A stretch of 64,000 nucleotides of DNA from Hormiphora californensis (Eukaryota > Ctenophora > Tentaculata > Cydippida > Pleurobrachiidae). The notes under the pieces were generated by a model, which saw only the letters and a list, made by a program, of their open reading frames with translations, did not search any database and was not told where the DNA came from. Location: positions 207,501 through 271,500 of the forward strand of contig CM035359.1 of the NCBI GenBank assembly GCA_020137815.1, in the 5' to 3' direction. This document shows, in pieces, positions 53,537-64,000 of this stretch. Each line of letters begins with the position of its first letter. The stretch's first letter is position 1. Both the position numbers and the translations under genes were made by a program.

Positions 53537-53545
53537 TATAAAAAG
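53537..53545 (+). promoter_or_regulatory. TATA box of the second lectin gene
   Basis: TATAAAAAG lies 97 bases before the ATG at 53634 and just downstream of the 18-bp direct repeat. An expected start site near 53568 would give a 5' UTR of about 65 bases. Confidence 0.5.
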
Positions 53546-53633
53546 GGCCAACTCAGGCTGAAGAACTAACTCAGTTCAGTTAGATAAAAACATATTCTCC
53601 TGACATTCTACTTGTTACGAAGTGTAAAAAACA

Positions 53634-56386
53634 ATGTTGGCTGTGTTAATGGTTATCCTCTTGGCGACTAGCGGAGTTCTCTCAGGTTTGTCTTGCCTTG
53701 TTCGACCCTGTCTCACCATGCCACGCAAATGTTATACGCGTCAAAACGTATCACAAAATTTGACGTTTGGGGTGACAACTTCAACAAGAATTATTGCATT
53801 ATGTGTTCATAATGCTGAGTTTCCCTGCCCTAACGTTTCACATGTCAGTGACATTGTCACTGCCAACAGGATCAAGGCTTGGTCATAATGTAATGTGAGA
53901 TGCATACGATCTAGCTGTCAGTATACTTCTCACATAGCTTAGAGTTAGCTAACTCCCAATCACATGACACTTGCTAACCAGCTTTTGACATTCCAACTTA
54001 ACTACTTATATAACATCTCACACTCGACTCGCAAGATGAAAATGTGTATGTAACACGCGAAACGCGCGGCAGAGCATTTCATGTTTTGTTGAGTGGCGCG
54101 CGCACACACGTCCATCAAACTGTGTCAATGAGGTGTTTGATGAAGGAGTAGCTCTTCACTGAGCACGCGGCTCTAGTTGCTAAACCGTTGCCCCTCGCAA
54201 CGAAAGTGTGACCAAAATGGTCCCTCTACCGATTATTTAGTATACCAAAATGTCGTTTTCGAATTCTAACCCTGCTACAAAGTAAAAAGGCATCCGGGTG
54301 AATACCTTCGGCATTCACCCGGGCAGGGAAAAAATCCTTCTGTTTTAGTAGCACAAAATTGTGTGCTGCATTGCGCAGCTCACATTTCCTGAGAACGTGC
54401 CATTGAAATATTTGATGAAGGAGCAACACCGTTGTCCCTCGCAACTGAGCGTGTTACAGCCGATTTTGTGACCGTGACACCTCACTAGTATGTAAACTTG
54501 TCGAATTCTAAACCCCTATGCCTTTTTACAAAAGGCATCCGGGTGAATGCCTTCGGCATTCACCCGGGCGGAGAAAAAATTCGAATTCATATGAGGTACA
54601 CACTAATTTCTGCAGATGGAAACTTGATAAGCTCCAGGCTGTCAGCTAGTCAGAGTTCGACGGGTTGGAACGGCTATGCTAGCAGGGCTGTAGATGGGAA
54701 CAGCAATGGAAACTTCTGGGCTCAGTACGTATAAAGAAATAGAATTGATTAGAATATATTAGATATATTGTGCTATTCACAATTTTCAGTAGAGTCGTTG
54801 AGCAATTAGTTAACTGAGAGTTGATTTATAACTAACTAGCGCACCCACCGGGTGCGCCTCAAGTAAGGGGTTTCGACAACCCACCCGGCTTCACCGGGTG
54901 ACCCTTTTTTGCCCATTTGACACCATTTTACTGTTGCCATGGCAACTGTATCGGTACCCACTACCCATGAAGACTGAACCGCTAAAAGTTGTTTGAAAAT
55001 AATCACAAACTCCCAAAAGTGTGAATAACAGCTTTACAGCTTTGGGCACATAAAGTGTTTTATGAAGGAGCAGTCTGTCGCGTAGAAACGCACTGAACGA
55101 ACGGCCATCACGACGTTCATCTCCAAATTATAATAGAGATAATATTCTTAATTTCTATACAGATCTTGCACCCATTCCGATGGTACTTCTAATAACTGGT
55201 GGAAGGTTAATCTGGCCAGGGTCTCGAAAATAAACCAAGTGATCATTCACGGACGAACTGACTGCTGTCAAAACAGGATGGACAATGCGCTGGTAAGAAA
55301 TTTTAATTATTTATAAACCATCTAATAATAATGAATAAAATACAATAATTAACTAAATCATCTCTCAATTGAGTTAATTAATTAACTCTGCTAAAAATCA
55401 ATTAACACTATAACTTAGGTTTACGCGGGAGATGAATTTTGTGGAGCCATCAAATACCAGTATGAGGGACAATCGAATTTTTCAGCGTTGACTGTAATGG
55501 CGCATATGCCGGTTAGTAGTAGTAGTAGGTACTATAATAACAGCCCGTCCGAAACGTGCCCCTCAGGCCTCACCACATCAATTATGAAAGCTCATATTAT
55601 ACATACGATGAAAAATAACACTTCCCTCCAATTCTTAGATTCAATCCGGGTAGTACAGAACTACAACTACCTGACGATTTGTGAAGTGAATGTGTTTGGG
55701 GACGCCCTTGCTCCCCTGGATAATCTCGTCTCTGGGAAAAATCTTCCAACAGCCCAGACCAGTGAAGGGTGGAGCGGTGTTGCTCCTAGAGCTATCGATG
55801 GAAGGACCAATGGACTGTGGGACCAGTCTACATGCACCCACTCGGGAAATACAGGCAGGAACCACTGGCAAGTGGACCTCCTAAGCAGACATTTTGTAAA
55901 GAAGGTTGTTGTCTACAACAGACGGGACTGCTGTCAAGATAGAATCAATGGGGCTCAGGTAACTTCGGTTTTATTTTAGATCGGTTAGATCGTCATTATA
56001 TGTACAATTTCCATGAGATTATGTAGTATGTACTCAAAAATATCGAATCTAAATCATTTCCAGGTCTTTGTTGACGACATATTTTGTGGTTCAATAATGT
56101 ACGCCAGTGGTCAGGACGTTTACGTTGTAGATTGTGATACTTATGGGAGAGTCGTTAAAGTCGCACAGAGTGGCCAGTATCTGACTCTTTGTGAAGTGGA
56201 AGTTCTTGGTGAGTTGTCAACGACAATGTTCGTTTCCATGACAACTTGTCATAGAAACGAACATCCTTTCCTAATTCCTTCATTGATTTCTTTCAGTTTT
56301 CAGTTTTCAGTGTTATTTATATCTGTGCAGTACACTAAATTTCCGTCTCTCTCTCTTATCAATACAACCCTATTTCAGGTCATTAA
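53634..56386 (+). CDS. Paralogous two-domain F-type lectin gene with a frameshift in domain 1
   Basis: Exons match the 3.5-kb lectin one for one: 53634-53685, 54616-54724, 55163-55292, 55419-55511, 55639-55958, 56064-56208 and 56379-56386. The signal peptide (MLAVLMVILLATSGVLS) differs from the other copy. Both sugar-binding motifs (RTDCCQNR and RRDCCQDR) are intact. Exon 4 has two extra A bases (within TCGAATTTTTC; the paralogue reads TCGTTTTTC), so normal splicing shifts the frame and reaches TAG early in exon 5. Downstream codons in exon 4 differ from the paralogue only synonymously, so the insertion looks recent or is an assembly error. Exon 5 lacks 9 bases in frame. If intron 4 (55512-55638) is retained, the frame stays open into exon 5 and restores domain 2. 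Introns 1 and 2 are enlarged by inserted repeats. Confidence 0.8.
54224..54600. repeat. Direct repeats with a CCGGGTGAAT hairpin in lectin intron 1
   Basis: The perfect hairpin GGGTGAATGCC/GGCATTCACCC occurs at about 54536-54568, and a one-base variant at 54292-54324, each within related flanking sequence. A third related stretch with CACCGGGTG words lies in intron 2 (54839-55110). These inserts are absent from the paralogous introns at 3.6-4.1 kb. Confidence 0.6.
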
Positions 56387-56853
56387 AATGAATTTGGTCA
56401 AAATCTAGAACAGTGGACAGAGAACCTAGCACTGGACATGTCTATCGTCTACAGTGGACACAACCTTGGTCGAATTCAACATAGGATTTCCATATTTCTC
56501 TAGTAACTGTGATCTATCTCCCAGATTGGACACCAGTAGAGCACAACAAAGCAATTCCCCTGGATCTAGGTGTATGAAGTATTGAAGTGTACAGTCAACT
56601 GTACAGTCAACTGTACACTGGACAGTTGAAATATTAATTTGTTGAAGTTGGAAACTGTATCATTATTTTTATCATTACTTTAAAAACTTTAAAAAACGTG
56701 TATTCCTCAAAGTCTTGACTAATCAATTAATACCCCCCCCCCCCGTCTCGATAAAAGAGTATTTAGACTAAATGCTCAACTAAATTTTAGTTATCAGTTC
56801 AGTCTAAATTAGCTGTTTGTCAATCTCTAATCAACCTGAATATATCGTCTAAT
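56387..56853. other. 3' flank of the second lectin gene
   Basis: The first ~120 bases match the flank of the first lectin gene, so they are probably 3' UTR. After that come a CAACTGTACAGT repeat and a C-run. No exon seen. Confidence 0.5.
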
Positions 56854-57680
56854 GGGGGGTGCGACATGTTAATTTTGTTAACTTTGTTAATATTAACATC
56901 GAGAAAACAGGTGATTTATTAACAAAATTAACAAAAAGTTAACAAACGTTAACAAATGCCATTTATGCCATCTAAATCCCCTTTAGCACGTATTATTAGT
57001 ATTTAACACTTGTTCTGAGAGCAAAGTTGTTCATTCTGTACGATTTACATACCCCTATTACCTCTACTACGGCTTTTCTACAGCGATTTATTCCATTTTG
57101 TAAATGTTAATAAATACTAGCCAAACTAAACCGCAATTGAAGTCAAATGACACTAATCCAAATTTTCGCACCCTAAAAACTAAACAAGACTCATGAATTT
57201 ACCCTAAAACGAAAAATATCCCAAAAATCAATTTTTTCTAAAAAAACACAAGGATTTGTAGCGAAGCAAATTTTCAATCCTTGACCAAAAAATTGATTTT
57301 GGGAAAATTTTATTTCTTTTTTCAACAGAAACGTGTACATCATCTTATTACGTCCAAAGAATCGATTACCAATTTAAAAATTACGTTAAAGTGAGATTTT
57401 ATACGCTAAATTGAAATATTTGTAACTTTTGGAATTTTGTCGATTTTGAGCCAAAAACCTGTATGTCGGACTTTGGTTATCGGAAAAGGCCTTGTTTGGG
57501 TATATATGTGTAAGATAATTCATTAAACTATAAAATTAAACCAGTTAAAGTCGTATTATCAGCCAATAAGAACAGTCTTTTAGCATTTGTTAATTTTGTT
57601 AATTTTGTTAATTAACGTTAATTAACAAAATCGAAAAAAAGAGGTGATTTATTAACAATTAACATGTCGTCCCCCCCCCC
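56854..57680. mobile_element. Inverted-repeat element with TTAACAAAATTAAC-rich ends, 827 bp
   Basis: Ends GGGGGGTGCGACATGTTAAT and ATTAACATGTCGTCCCCCC. CGTCTAAT flanks both sides (56846-56853 and 57681-57688), which would be an 8-bp duplication. The neighbourhood, however, contains further ATCGTCTAAT words (57719 and 57760), so the duplication is not proven. No coding capacity. Confidence 0.55.
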
Positions 57681-57689
57681 CGTCTAATA

Positions 57690-58140
57690 CCCTTACTCAA
57701 CAGCTAATACCTGAATATCGTCTAATCAGTTCAACTAAATATAATATGTACCTGCAGATATCGTCTAATAAACAGTGAAGCTTCTGTCAATTTATTTGAT
57801 TTAGTACCATTATATCGTTGTCTATCTTGTTAATGTCTAATACCCATACTCAACAAAAAAGCAAAGCAGGCCAGCTAGGATAAATCCAGTGCTGGGGGTG
57901 CTGATATCCCTTTCAATCGCGTCAGCCACGGTCCTTCCGGTACAGAGTTCTCTGCAGCGTAGTCTGCAGGCGCTACCCGGACCCCACAACATACGCCCTC
58001 TTGTATATATATAGGCCACCTTTGCGCTTGCCAGCGCAGTGACCCTCTTGTATATATATAACTAGTTTTGTAATAAATGATCACGCACCGTGCAGGTACA
58101 TGACCGGAAATGTACATGGACAGATTGCAATCTGCACAGC

Positions 58141-58193
<53 letters not shown>

Positions 58194-58828
58194 CGTTATT
58201 ATAACATCTTCAGGAAATTAAAACTGTTAGGTACCAATGCAGAAATTGCGCCGGAGGGTGACATCGCTAGCTCTCCGCCTATCTCCAACAATAATCAGTT
58301 TTTGGCCCTTAATTTCTCCAATATATTGGACTATAGTTTAGAACACTACCTACTCCTAACTCCCCAAACCGTCTCCAACAACACAGCTTCTACCATGCAT
58401 CCATTTATAATACATCGTCGCTAACTTTAGCTCTATCCCCTGTCCTCCACAATAGCTCTCTAAAATCTCCATATACATCTAGCACATAATTATCTGCCTA
58501 GCTAACTCTAGGACTCGCAGGACTCTCTCGTGTCTATAATGTAGGACAGTTCCCAGTTACATAGCAAATATCCGATATCGATTACCAGCTGGGCGAGTCA
58601 GCAACCCTGCTGCATCCCCCCTCCCCCTAATCAGGGGGGGGGGGCAGCTGCATCACACATGTAACTCAACAACAATTACAACTCCAGGCGCATATATTGT
58701 GAGATGTAAAAGGTGCACACCTGTTGACTCAGGGGGCGAACGTGTGTAGCTGTACCCCCATAGAAATACGAGGAGGGACCGAGTGAGAAAGAGGTAGGTA
58801 GAGATAGAGAGAGATAGATAGAGAGAGA

Positions 58829-58894
<66 letters not shown>

Positions 58895-61061
58895 GAGAGA
58901 TGTAATAGAGCCGTGTCATGTGTTTGTGTGTGTGTACCCCCTGGACAGTTAGAAAGCCAGTGCGGCAAATTAATCCTTATTAGGCATGAGAGGTAGGAGG
59001 TAGAGCACTCAATATAGAGCAGGTTTCGCGTTATTTGAACTCACCACAACCGCTTTTTGATTAAAAATAGAATGAAAATGGGATTATAACCTTGATCGAT
59101 CCTGTTTGAATTACACACCCCGTAGGGGAAAACATATGTAAATATAAAAGAGGGTTAAAACATAACAAGTTACAAAGATAAGCCTAACCACACTTTCACC
59201 ACAACAAAACACATGCACGTAACGCGCATGTACCTTTTTTGTGGTGAAAGTGCGATGAAACGTAATGCACAAAGCAAAATTACGGGCGACTGGTACGGGC
59301 GATCTATACGGGCGATCTATTCGAGCCCCCGTAATCCCCCGTGTAATAATTGAATCCTGCTACTGCAGCTGGTGCAGTAAAGGAACTGTGAAAGTTATTT
59401 AACGTGGGTTGTTGGATAATTGCAGGAAGGCTCTTGCATACACCCGATAAATATTGCAATTATTATTCCCATGGATCATAATATGCAGTGGCAAATGCTG
59501 GGATATTATTTCCTGGTTTTTGAGCCAGTGCACACATGTGTGAGATTTTGGTAATGAAATTATAGTATATAATAGCTCATGCAATATAATAACAGGGGTG
59601 ACTTCGCAACCAATGTGAAATTGTACTACAACATTGTAAAATCTTGTAAAATCTTGTAAATCTTTGTAAATCTTGTCTTATGTCTTAAGACTTGAGCAAA
59701 ATAGACTTTAACTCACTACCCACTATATAGTTTGTACTACAAATTTTAGTGGGTAGTGAGTTAAGATCTCTTTTGCTCAATAGTTTTATGTTGAACAATC
59801 GGGTAGATCATGTACGGAAACTAAATAACTATCAGACTCAGATTACTAAACCATACCAGTACAACGAAATAATACAGCTGTATTTAGGACGCAACACATG
59901 TTTCATTGAATCCCTGACGGGAAACCAATCATCAGGCGAACTGGTAAACCATACCAGTAGTAAAATGATATGGACGGTGTTTTCCATTGACATACCGGAC
60001 AAGATGAACAACATGGCAGTGCAAGTGGTAGCTACCCTACCGGTAGGGAAGTGGCAGGGAATTAGCACGGTATGGGGAAACGGAAGAAAACAAATAAACG
60101 GAGAAGTGAACAGAGAAGGGGCTGCTGGAATGGAGTGGGGCGGAAAATCAAACATTCGAATGCGGTGAAAAGCAGCTAGGAGGGAGACAAAATGCAGATG
60201 GAATATAAGTGTGAGAGAGAGAGAGAGAATAAAGTGAGAGAGAGAGAGAGAGAAATTGAGTGAGGGAGAACGAGAGAAAAAAAGAGAAGGGACCGGGGTA
60301 ACGGACGTATTATGTAAATCGTATTACAGACTTGGTCCCTGGTCCCCCCTCCTCCATGGTACAGTGGGCAGCACCGTGTGTATTTCATGATAAGGGAGCG
60401 TGTTTTTGTGAGAGGGACAAGGGAGCGTGTGTTGTGAGAGGGACGTAAGGGAGCGTGTGTTGTGAGAGGGAGCTTGAGTTTGTAATAATAATATAATAAT
60501 AATAATATAAGGGGGACATGGGACATGTTTGTAATGGGGCCAGGGGATCCAGGTCATGGAAATGATTAGAGCTAGGACAAGGAGTGTAACATATATCATA
60601 TAGTCAGCGATGCCAGAGAGTGGCAGATATTCGGTGAGGTTGAAAATGAAAACAGAAGAGAAGAGTTGATCTTGTATAGTAGGATGAGAATTTCTCTCCC
60701 TATTACTCTCTACCTACCTACAAATGATCAAATCATCATCGGCACAGAAATAGAGATGAGATAGATGAAATAAACGCCCGTTGAATTGTCATGCTACACT
60801 TGCAGAGTTAGCTAACAATACAATCTTTTGATCACCGACCAAAGTAAGAGATGACTACAATTCCAATTACAGCATAACCAATACAACAAAAAATTCGACA
60901 ACTAGCCGCCTAACGGAGTTTGTGAAAAAGATTAAATTTCAAGAAGGGTGGAAGCCAAAAAGTGAAAAACGTTTGAAGCACAAAGGCAAATTGAGACGCA
61001 GGCTATTAGAGAGGGAGAGAAAGAAAGAGAGAGAGAGAGAGGGAGAGAAAGAAAGAGAGAG

Positions 61062-61138
<77 letters not shown>

Positions 61139-62600
61139 AAGAAGGAGAGAGTTTGAGAGTGTTTTAAAGAGATAAAGTGGGGGAGAGAGAGAATCGATTT
61201 GATGCTTGCTTGAGGCACCCCATTACCCACTAATTGATATCATATCATCATCTGCTCAGTGGTTACCATAGCAACCCCTCCCCTCCCCCAAACTGACAGT
61301 GATAGATCAAACATTCAAACACGATCAAGCATTCAAGAGATACCTAATAAATTTACTACTGAAGATACTCTGTCAGGCCAATGCTCTGACCACAGTTCTC
61401 GCGCGCTCCGCCAATGCTCTGACAGATGATACTCGAATTTTCAAGAAAATGAGAAATTGTACCTAAATAATATTATATAGTAGATATCGAATCTCGCTCC
61501 GATGTTCAGAACAGATTCTGATTTAGAGGAGAGAACCATTTTTCTCTCCCTCTCTTTCTGTATCTTTGTGCCATCTAAATCTTTCTCTCTCTCTCTCTCT
61601 CCCTCGCCCTCGCCCTCTCTTATATCTCTCTCTCTCCCTCGCCCTCTCTCCATCTCACTCTTTCTAACTCTCCCACTCTCTATCTCTCTCTCCCTCGCCC
61701 TCTCTTATATCTCAATCTCTCTAACTCTCCCTCTCTCTATCTCCCTCGGACACTCGATAGTTTAAGCTGGATGGGGTGTCAAGATACCAAATTGGGAATA
61801 ATTGTTACTGGATTATAAGGAGTGTGGGTATTATAGAGTGACACTGGGATCTAATTATACCAAACGTAGAAATATCGACATTTGACATTGAAACTACTAT
61901 ATCGAAGGTTTTAGTATAGTTAGTAGCGAATACTGCAATCGACTGACGAATATTTGAGGTCAAAGACTCCAAGAAACAAATAAAAAACAACTTAAGTCAC
62001 AACAACTTGAATTTATAGAAGACAAGTCTGTCAGAGCATTGGCCTGGCCCTATTCTCATTTCTTTCACGCGAGAACTGTGGTCAAAGCATTGGCCTGACA
62101 AAGACAATTTGTTTGTTATCACAATCTAAATATGCTGATGTGGGACTGTGAACCGTCCACGACTTTTAGTGACAACCCTAAGTGGTGTGCCGACCTGTCA
62201 ACTTTGTGACCCAGTCCTACACCCTATAATATACCTGTCAGCTCTCACACCGGGCACTATATTCTTTGTATAATACACGACCATGCCCGAGCTGCAATGC
62301 GACTTCCAATACAGTGCAATATAATCTTAATCAGAGTTCAGGCATTTGACACTTCGCTATATTCTTCTCTCTCTCGGATTCTCTGGGTAGTGGGTCTATT
62401 GAATTGATCCTTAACGGTGCTCACTAAATCGATTCCAACTATTCCATCTGGTCCGGCTCTTCAAGCCGGGCCAAACCTCAAAAAAAGACTCTTTAGACTC
62501 TGGCACTATTGGAATGGTGCTGGCAGTGTATGACCGAGTATTGCAAACTATCTGAGGTGCACCATTGCCCATAGTTACCAGGGCCGGTTGCACGTGCAAG
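57690..62600. other. Intergenic: microsatellites, short palindromes, no convincing gene
   Basis: CT tract 58143-58190; GA tracts 58800-58900 and 61020-61180; CT-rich 61580-61745. There is an ~90-bp inverted repeat (TTAACTCACTACCCACTA and complement) at about 59690-59775. Copies of the ~75-bp GTCAGAGCATTGGCC family lie at 61372 and 62029. A 126-codon plus-strand frame (59788-60168) and a minus-strand frame at 57837-57955 ending in a hydrophobic stretch have no splice or family support. Confidence 0.5.
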
Positions 62601-63326
62601 ATGGTTTATCATGGGAACAAGCCCATAATTCTGCACGTGCATCTGTTTACTCTTTACGTTATGCTTTCGTTTAACTCAAAATTATTGCTTGCAAGTTGCA
62701 CGGCTGGGACAGCTGCCCTAGCCATTTGGTGGGCCTACCGACGAGAGGATAAGGATGAGCCCAAGGACCCTACAGAAAACGAGACACCCAATGAGATTAT
62801 TGAGACTACCTTGGTAGCAGTGGAGGTCACGGAAACAGATGAAGTCGACATAACAGGATATGAAGAAGACGAAGAGGATGTTGATATGACAGGATCCGAA
62901 GATGAAGCGGATGTTGGAGGCATGACCAGAGGTCAAAGTATGTTGTCCCTCTCGACTTCTTCCACCCTGTGCAACAGTAGAGACAGGATGATTGGGTCCA
63001 TGGGCCTCATTATTGAGGAAGACGACTCAGATGACTATGAAGAAGGTGAAATCCTGGTGATTTCAGATAGTGAGGAGTCTGAAGAGGAAGGAGAGATTTT
63101 GGGAGAGGATAATGAAGGAGAGATAAAGGTAGAGGAGAACATGAATGAAACACAGAATGTGGAGGTTCGTGAAACAGAGCCGATGACACTTTCAACTGGA
63201 AGATCCTTCCCTCCCCCACCTCCAAGGCAGATGACCTATGCCGAGTTTCGATCGCTCGCGATTGAAGCTGAGTGGCAGGAGGCGCTGGCACATGCCATGC
63301 GTATACCTGATATGAATGAATTTTAG
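62601..63326 (+). CDS. Acidic membrane-anchored protein, single exon, family not recognised
   Basis: An uninterrupted frame runs from ATG at 62601 (241 aa) or the second in-frame ATG at 62661 (221 aa). I slightly prefer 62661, because it places one hydrophobic segment (LLLASCTAGTAALAIWWAY) at the very N-terminus, followed by RRED, as in an anchor with the bulk in the cytosol. The middle is strongly acidic (EEDEEDVD, DDSDDYEEGE and EESEEEGEI), with a Ser-rich patch (SMLSLSTSSTL). The C-terminus has a PPPPPP run and a possible helix (AEFRSLAIEAEWQEALAHAM). There is no intron within the frame. It could be a real intronless gene, a retrocopy or a retroelement ORF. Confidence 0.55.
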   Translation: MVYHGNKPIILHVHLFTLYVMLSFNSKLLLASCTAGTAALAIWWAYRREDKDEPKDPTENETPNEIIETTLVAVEVTETDEVDITGYEEDEEDVDMTGSEDEADVGGMTRGQSMLSLSTSSTLCNSRDRMIGSMGLIIEEDDSDDYEEGEILVISDSEESEEEGEILGEDNEGEIKVEENMNETQNVEVRETEPMTLSTGRSFPPPPPRQMTYAEFRSLAIEAEWQEALAHAMRIPDMNEF

Positions 63327-63469
63327 AATTTGACTTTTATTTGAGATTTTATTGTAAGACGTGTAATGTAAAAACAACTGTATATTTTCACTTTCACTCA
63401 GCGCCATGTAAAAACTGCTGTTTTAATTTTTCATAACGTATCATCGGATCTATTATATCACGTGTAATT

Positions 63470-63540
63470 GGCTGTGTAGTGGTTAGCTGCTCTCATCGCA
63501 TGTACAAGAAGGTCCCAGGTTCAAATCCCTGGTGCAGTCA
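63470..63540 (+). tRNA. tRNA-like sequence (pseudo-tRNA or SINE head)
   Basis: It has a B-box GGTTCAAATCC and an A-box-like TAGTGGTTAGC at the expected spacing. The first seven bases (GGCTGTG) can pair with TGCAGTC at the end if G-U pairs are allowed, followed by a discriminator A. The T stem only forms with an 8-base loop and I cannot place a sound anticodon stem. It is therefore more likely degenerate or a tRNA-derived SINE than a working tRNA. Confidence 0.4.
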
Positions 63541-64000
63541 ATTTGAGATTGGTTACCCCTCCCTTGCGAAACGGCCTGAGTGTGAGGTGTCTTCGATACC
63601 AAAGTTGGGAGTGGGTGCACTTTGATCGTTATTATGGAGGATTTCATGAGTGAATGCAAGTCTATTATAGACTGTCTATAACTGATAGAACTAATAAAAC
63701 GAGACTGATAATAACAACCTATGTAGCGAGTGGTAGGCGTCTAGTAAAACAATATATGAAACAACATTTGCACCTAACACTTCGCTAATCGCTAATTGAA
63801 GAAGGGTCAGGTACTATCTAGACAACTCAACTCTGTCTGGCGCCGCCGACCCCATCTGAGCGCCACCAGACAGACTCAACTATTTAAAGGTGGAAGGCTC
63901 CCACCCCCACAGCTAAACCATAAACTACGACAAGATACCTACACAAAGAAAACACCCACTCCCACACACGCTAGACCGGAACTGTACCTAAACCATCGGA
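63541..64000. other. Right-edge flank, no gene recognised
   Basis: It starts with GGTTACCCCTCCCTTGCG and GAGTGTGAGGTGTCTTC, which also occur near 42370-42475 and suggest a shared dispersed repeat. A TATTTAAAGG box at about 63880 could be the promoter of a gene beyond the window. CGCCGCCGACC..GCGCCACCAGACAGACTCAAC forms a short inverted pair just before it. Confidence 0.4.

Noticed and set aside
57837-58019. Minus-strand frame ending GFILAGLLCFFVEYGY
   Set aside because: Two frames are open, and there is no partner exon or recognisable family.
59788-60168. 126-codon plus-strand frame
   Set aside because: Begins inside a short inverted repeat, and the minus strand is also open. No motif or splice support.
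60324-60680. Minus-strand stretch with a hydrophobic helix (EYLPLSGIADYM), faintly like TM2-TM3 of a Cys-loop receptor
   Set aside because: Weak acceptor, no clear donor, and no TM1 or TM4 exon found nearby. The resemblance may be chance.

Overview
The window is animal nuclear DNA. It has multi-exon genes with GT..AG introns, a synaptic-type SNARE gene, a TRP-type channel gene, F-type lectin genes, long GA/CT microsatellites, minisatellites and many short inverted-repeat transposons. There is no rRNA and no long transposase or reverse-transcriptase reading frame. An invertebrate is likely and an early-branching one such as a sponge is plausible, but the sequence does not settle this.

Layout. 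(1) Positions 1-9590, minus strand: a SNAP-25/SNAP-23 homologue, seven exons, with its last residues cut off by the window edge. Its second intron holds, on the opposite strand, a complete gene for a secreted protein with two F-type lectin domains (3549-5333). (2) Positions 11028-35759, minus strand: a TRPC-like channel gene that I assembled into 19 exons, in phase throughout, giving 859 residues. Its 9.8-kb intron 11 holds a plus-strand cluster of four intronless genes (18464, 20100, 23056, 24902) for secreted, extremely Lys/Arg/Ala-rich repeat proteins. A fifth, divergent member lies at 43933. (3) Positions 41657-42862, minus strand: the 3' end of an unrecognised gene. (4) Positions 43-53 kb: fold-back transposons, satellites and microsatellites. 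(5) Positions 53634-56386: a paralogue of the lectin gene with a 2-nt insertion that breaks domain 1. (6) Positions 62601-63326: a single-exon gene for an acidic, membrane-anchored protein, followed by a tRNA-like sequence.

Two patterns stand out. First, several minisatellites are built on exon/intron junctions, so each unit carries a copy of a splice donor or acceptor: 22 acceptors at 28.4-30.1 kb, 26 donors at 32.5-33.4 kb, about 12 donors at 35.3-35.7 kb, 3 donors at 42.0-42.15 kb, and a 2-copy case at 15.3 kb. Second, the Lys/Arg-rich gene units act as natural empty sites for one another. Comparing them exposes precise insertions of several non-autonomous transposon families, including two different TTAA-targeting elements in the identical TTAA of two promoter regions.

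All exon models come from reading splice signals, phase and protein similarity by eye. No transcript or database evidence was available.
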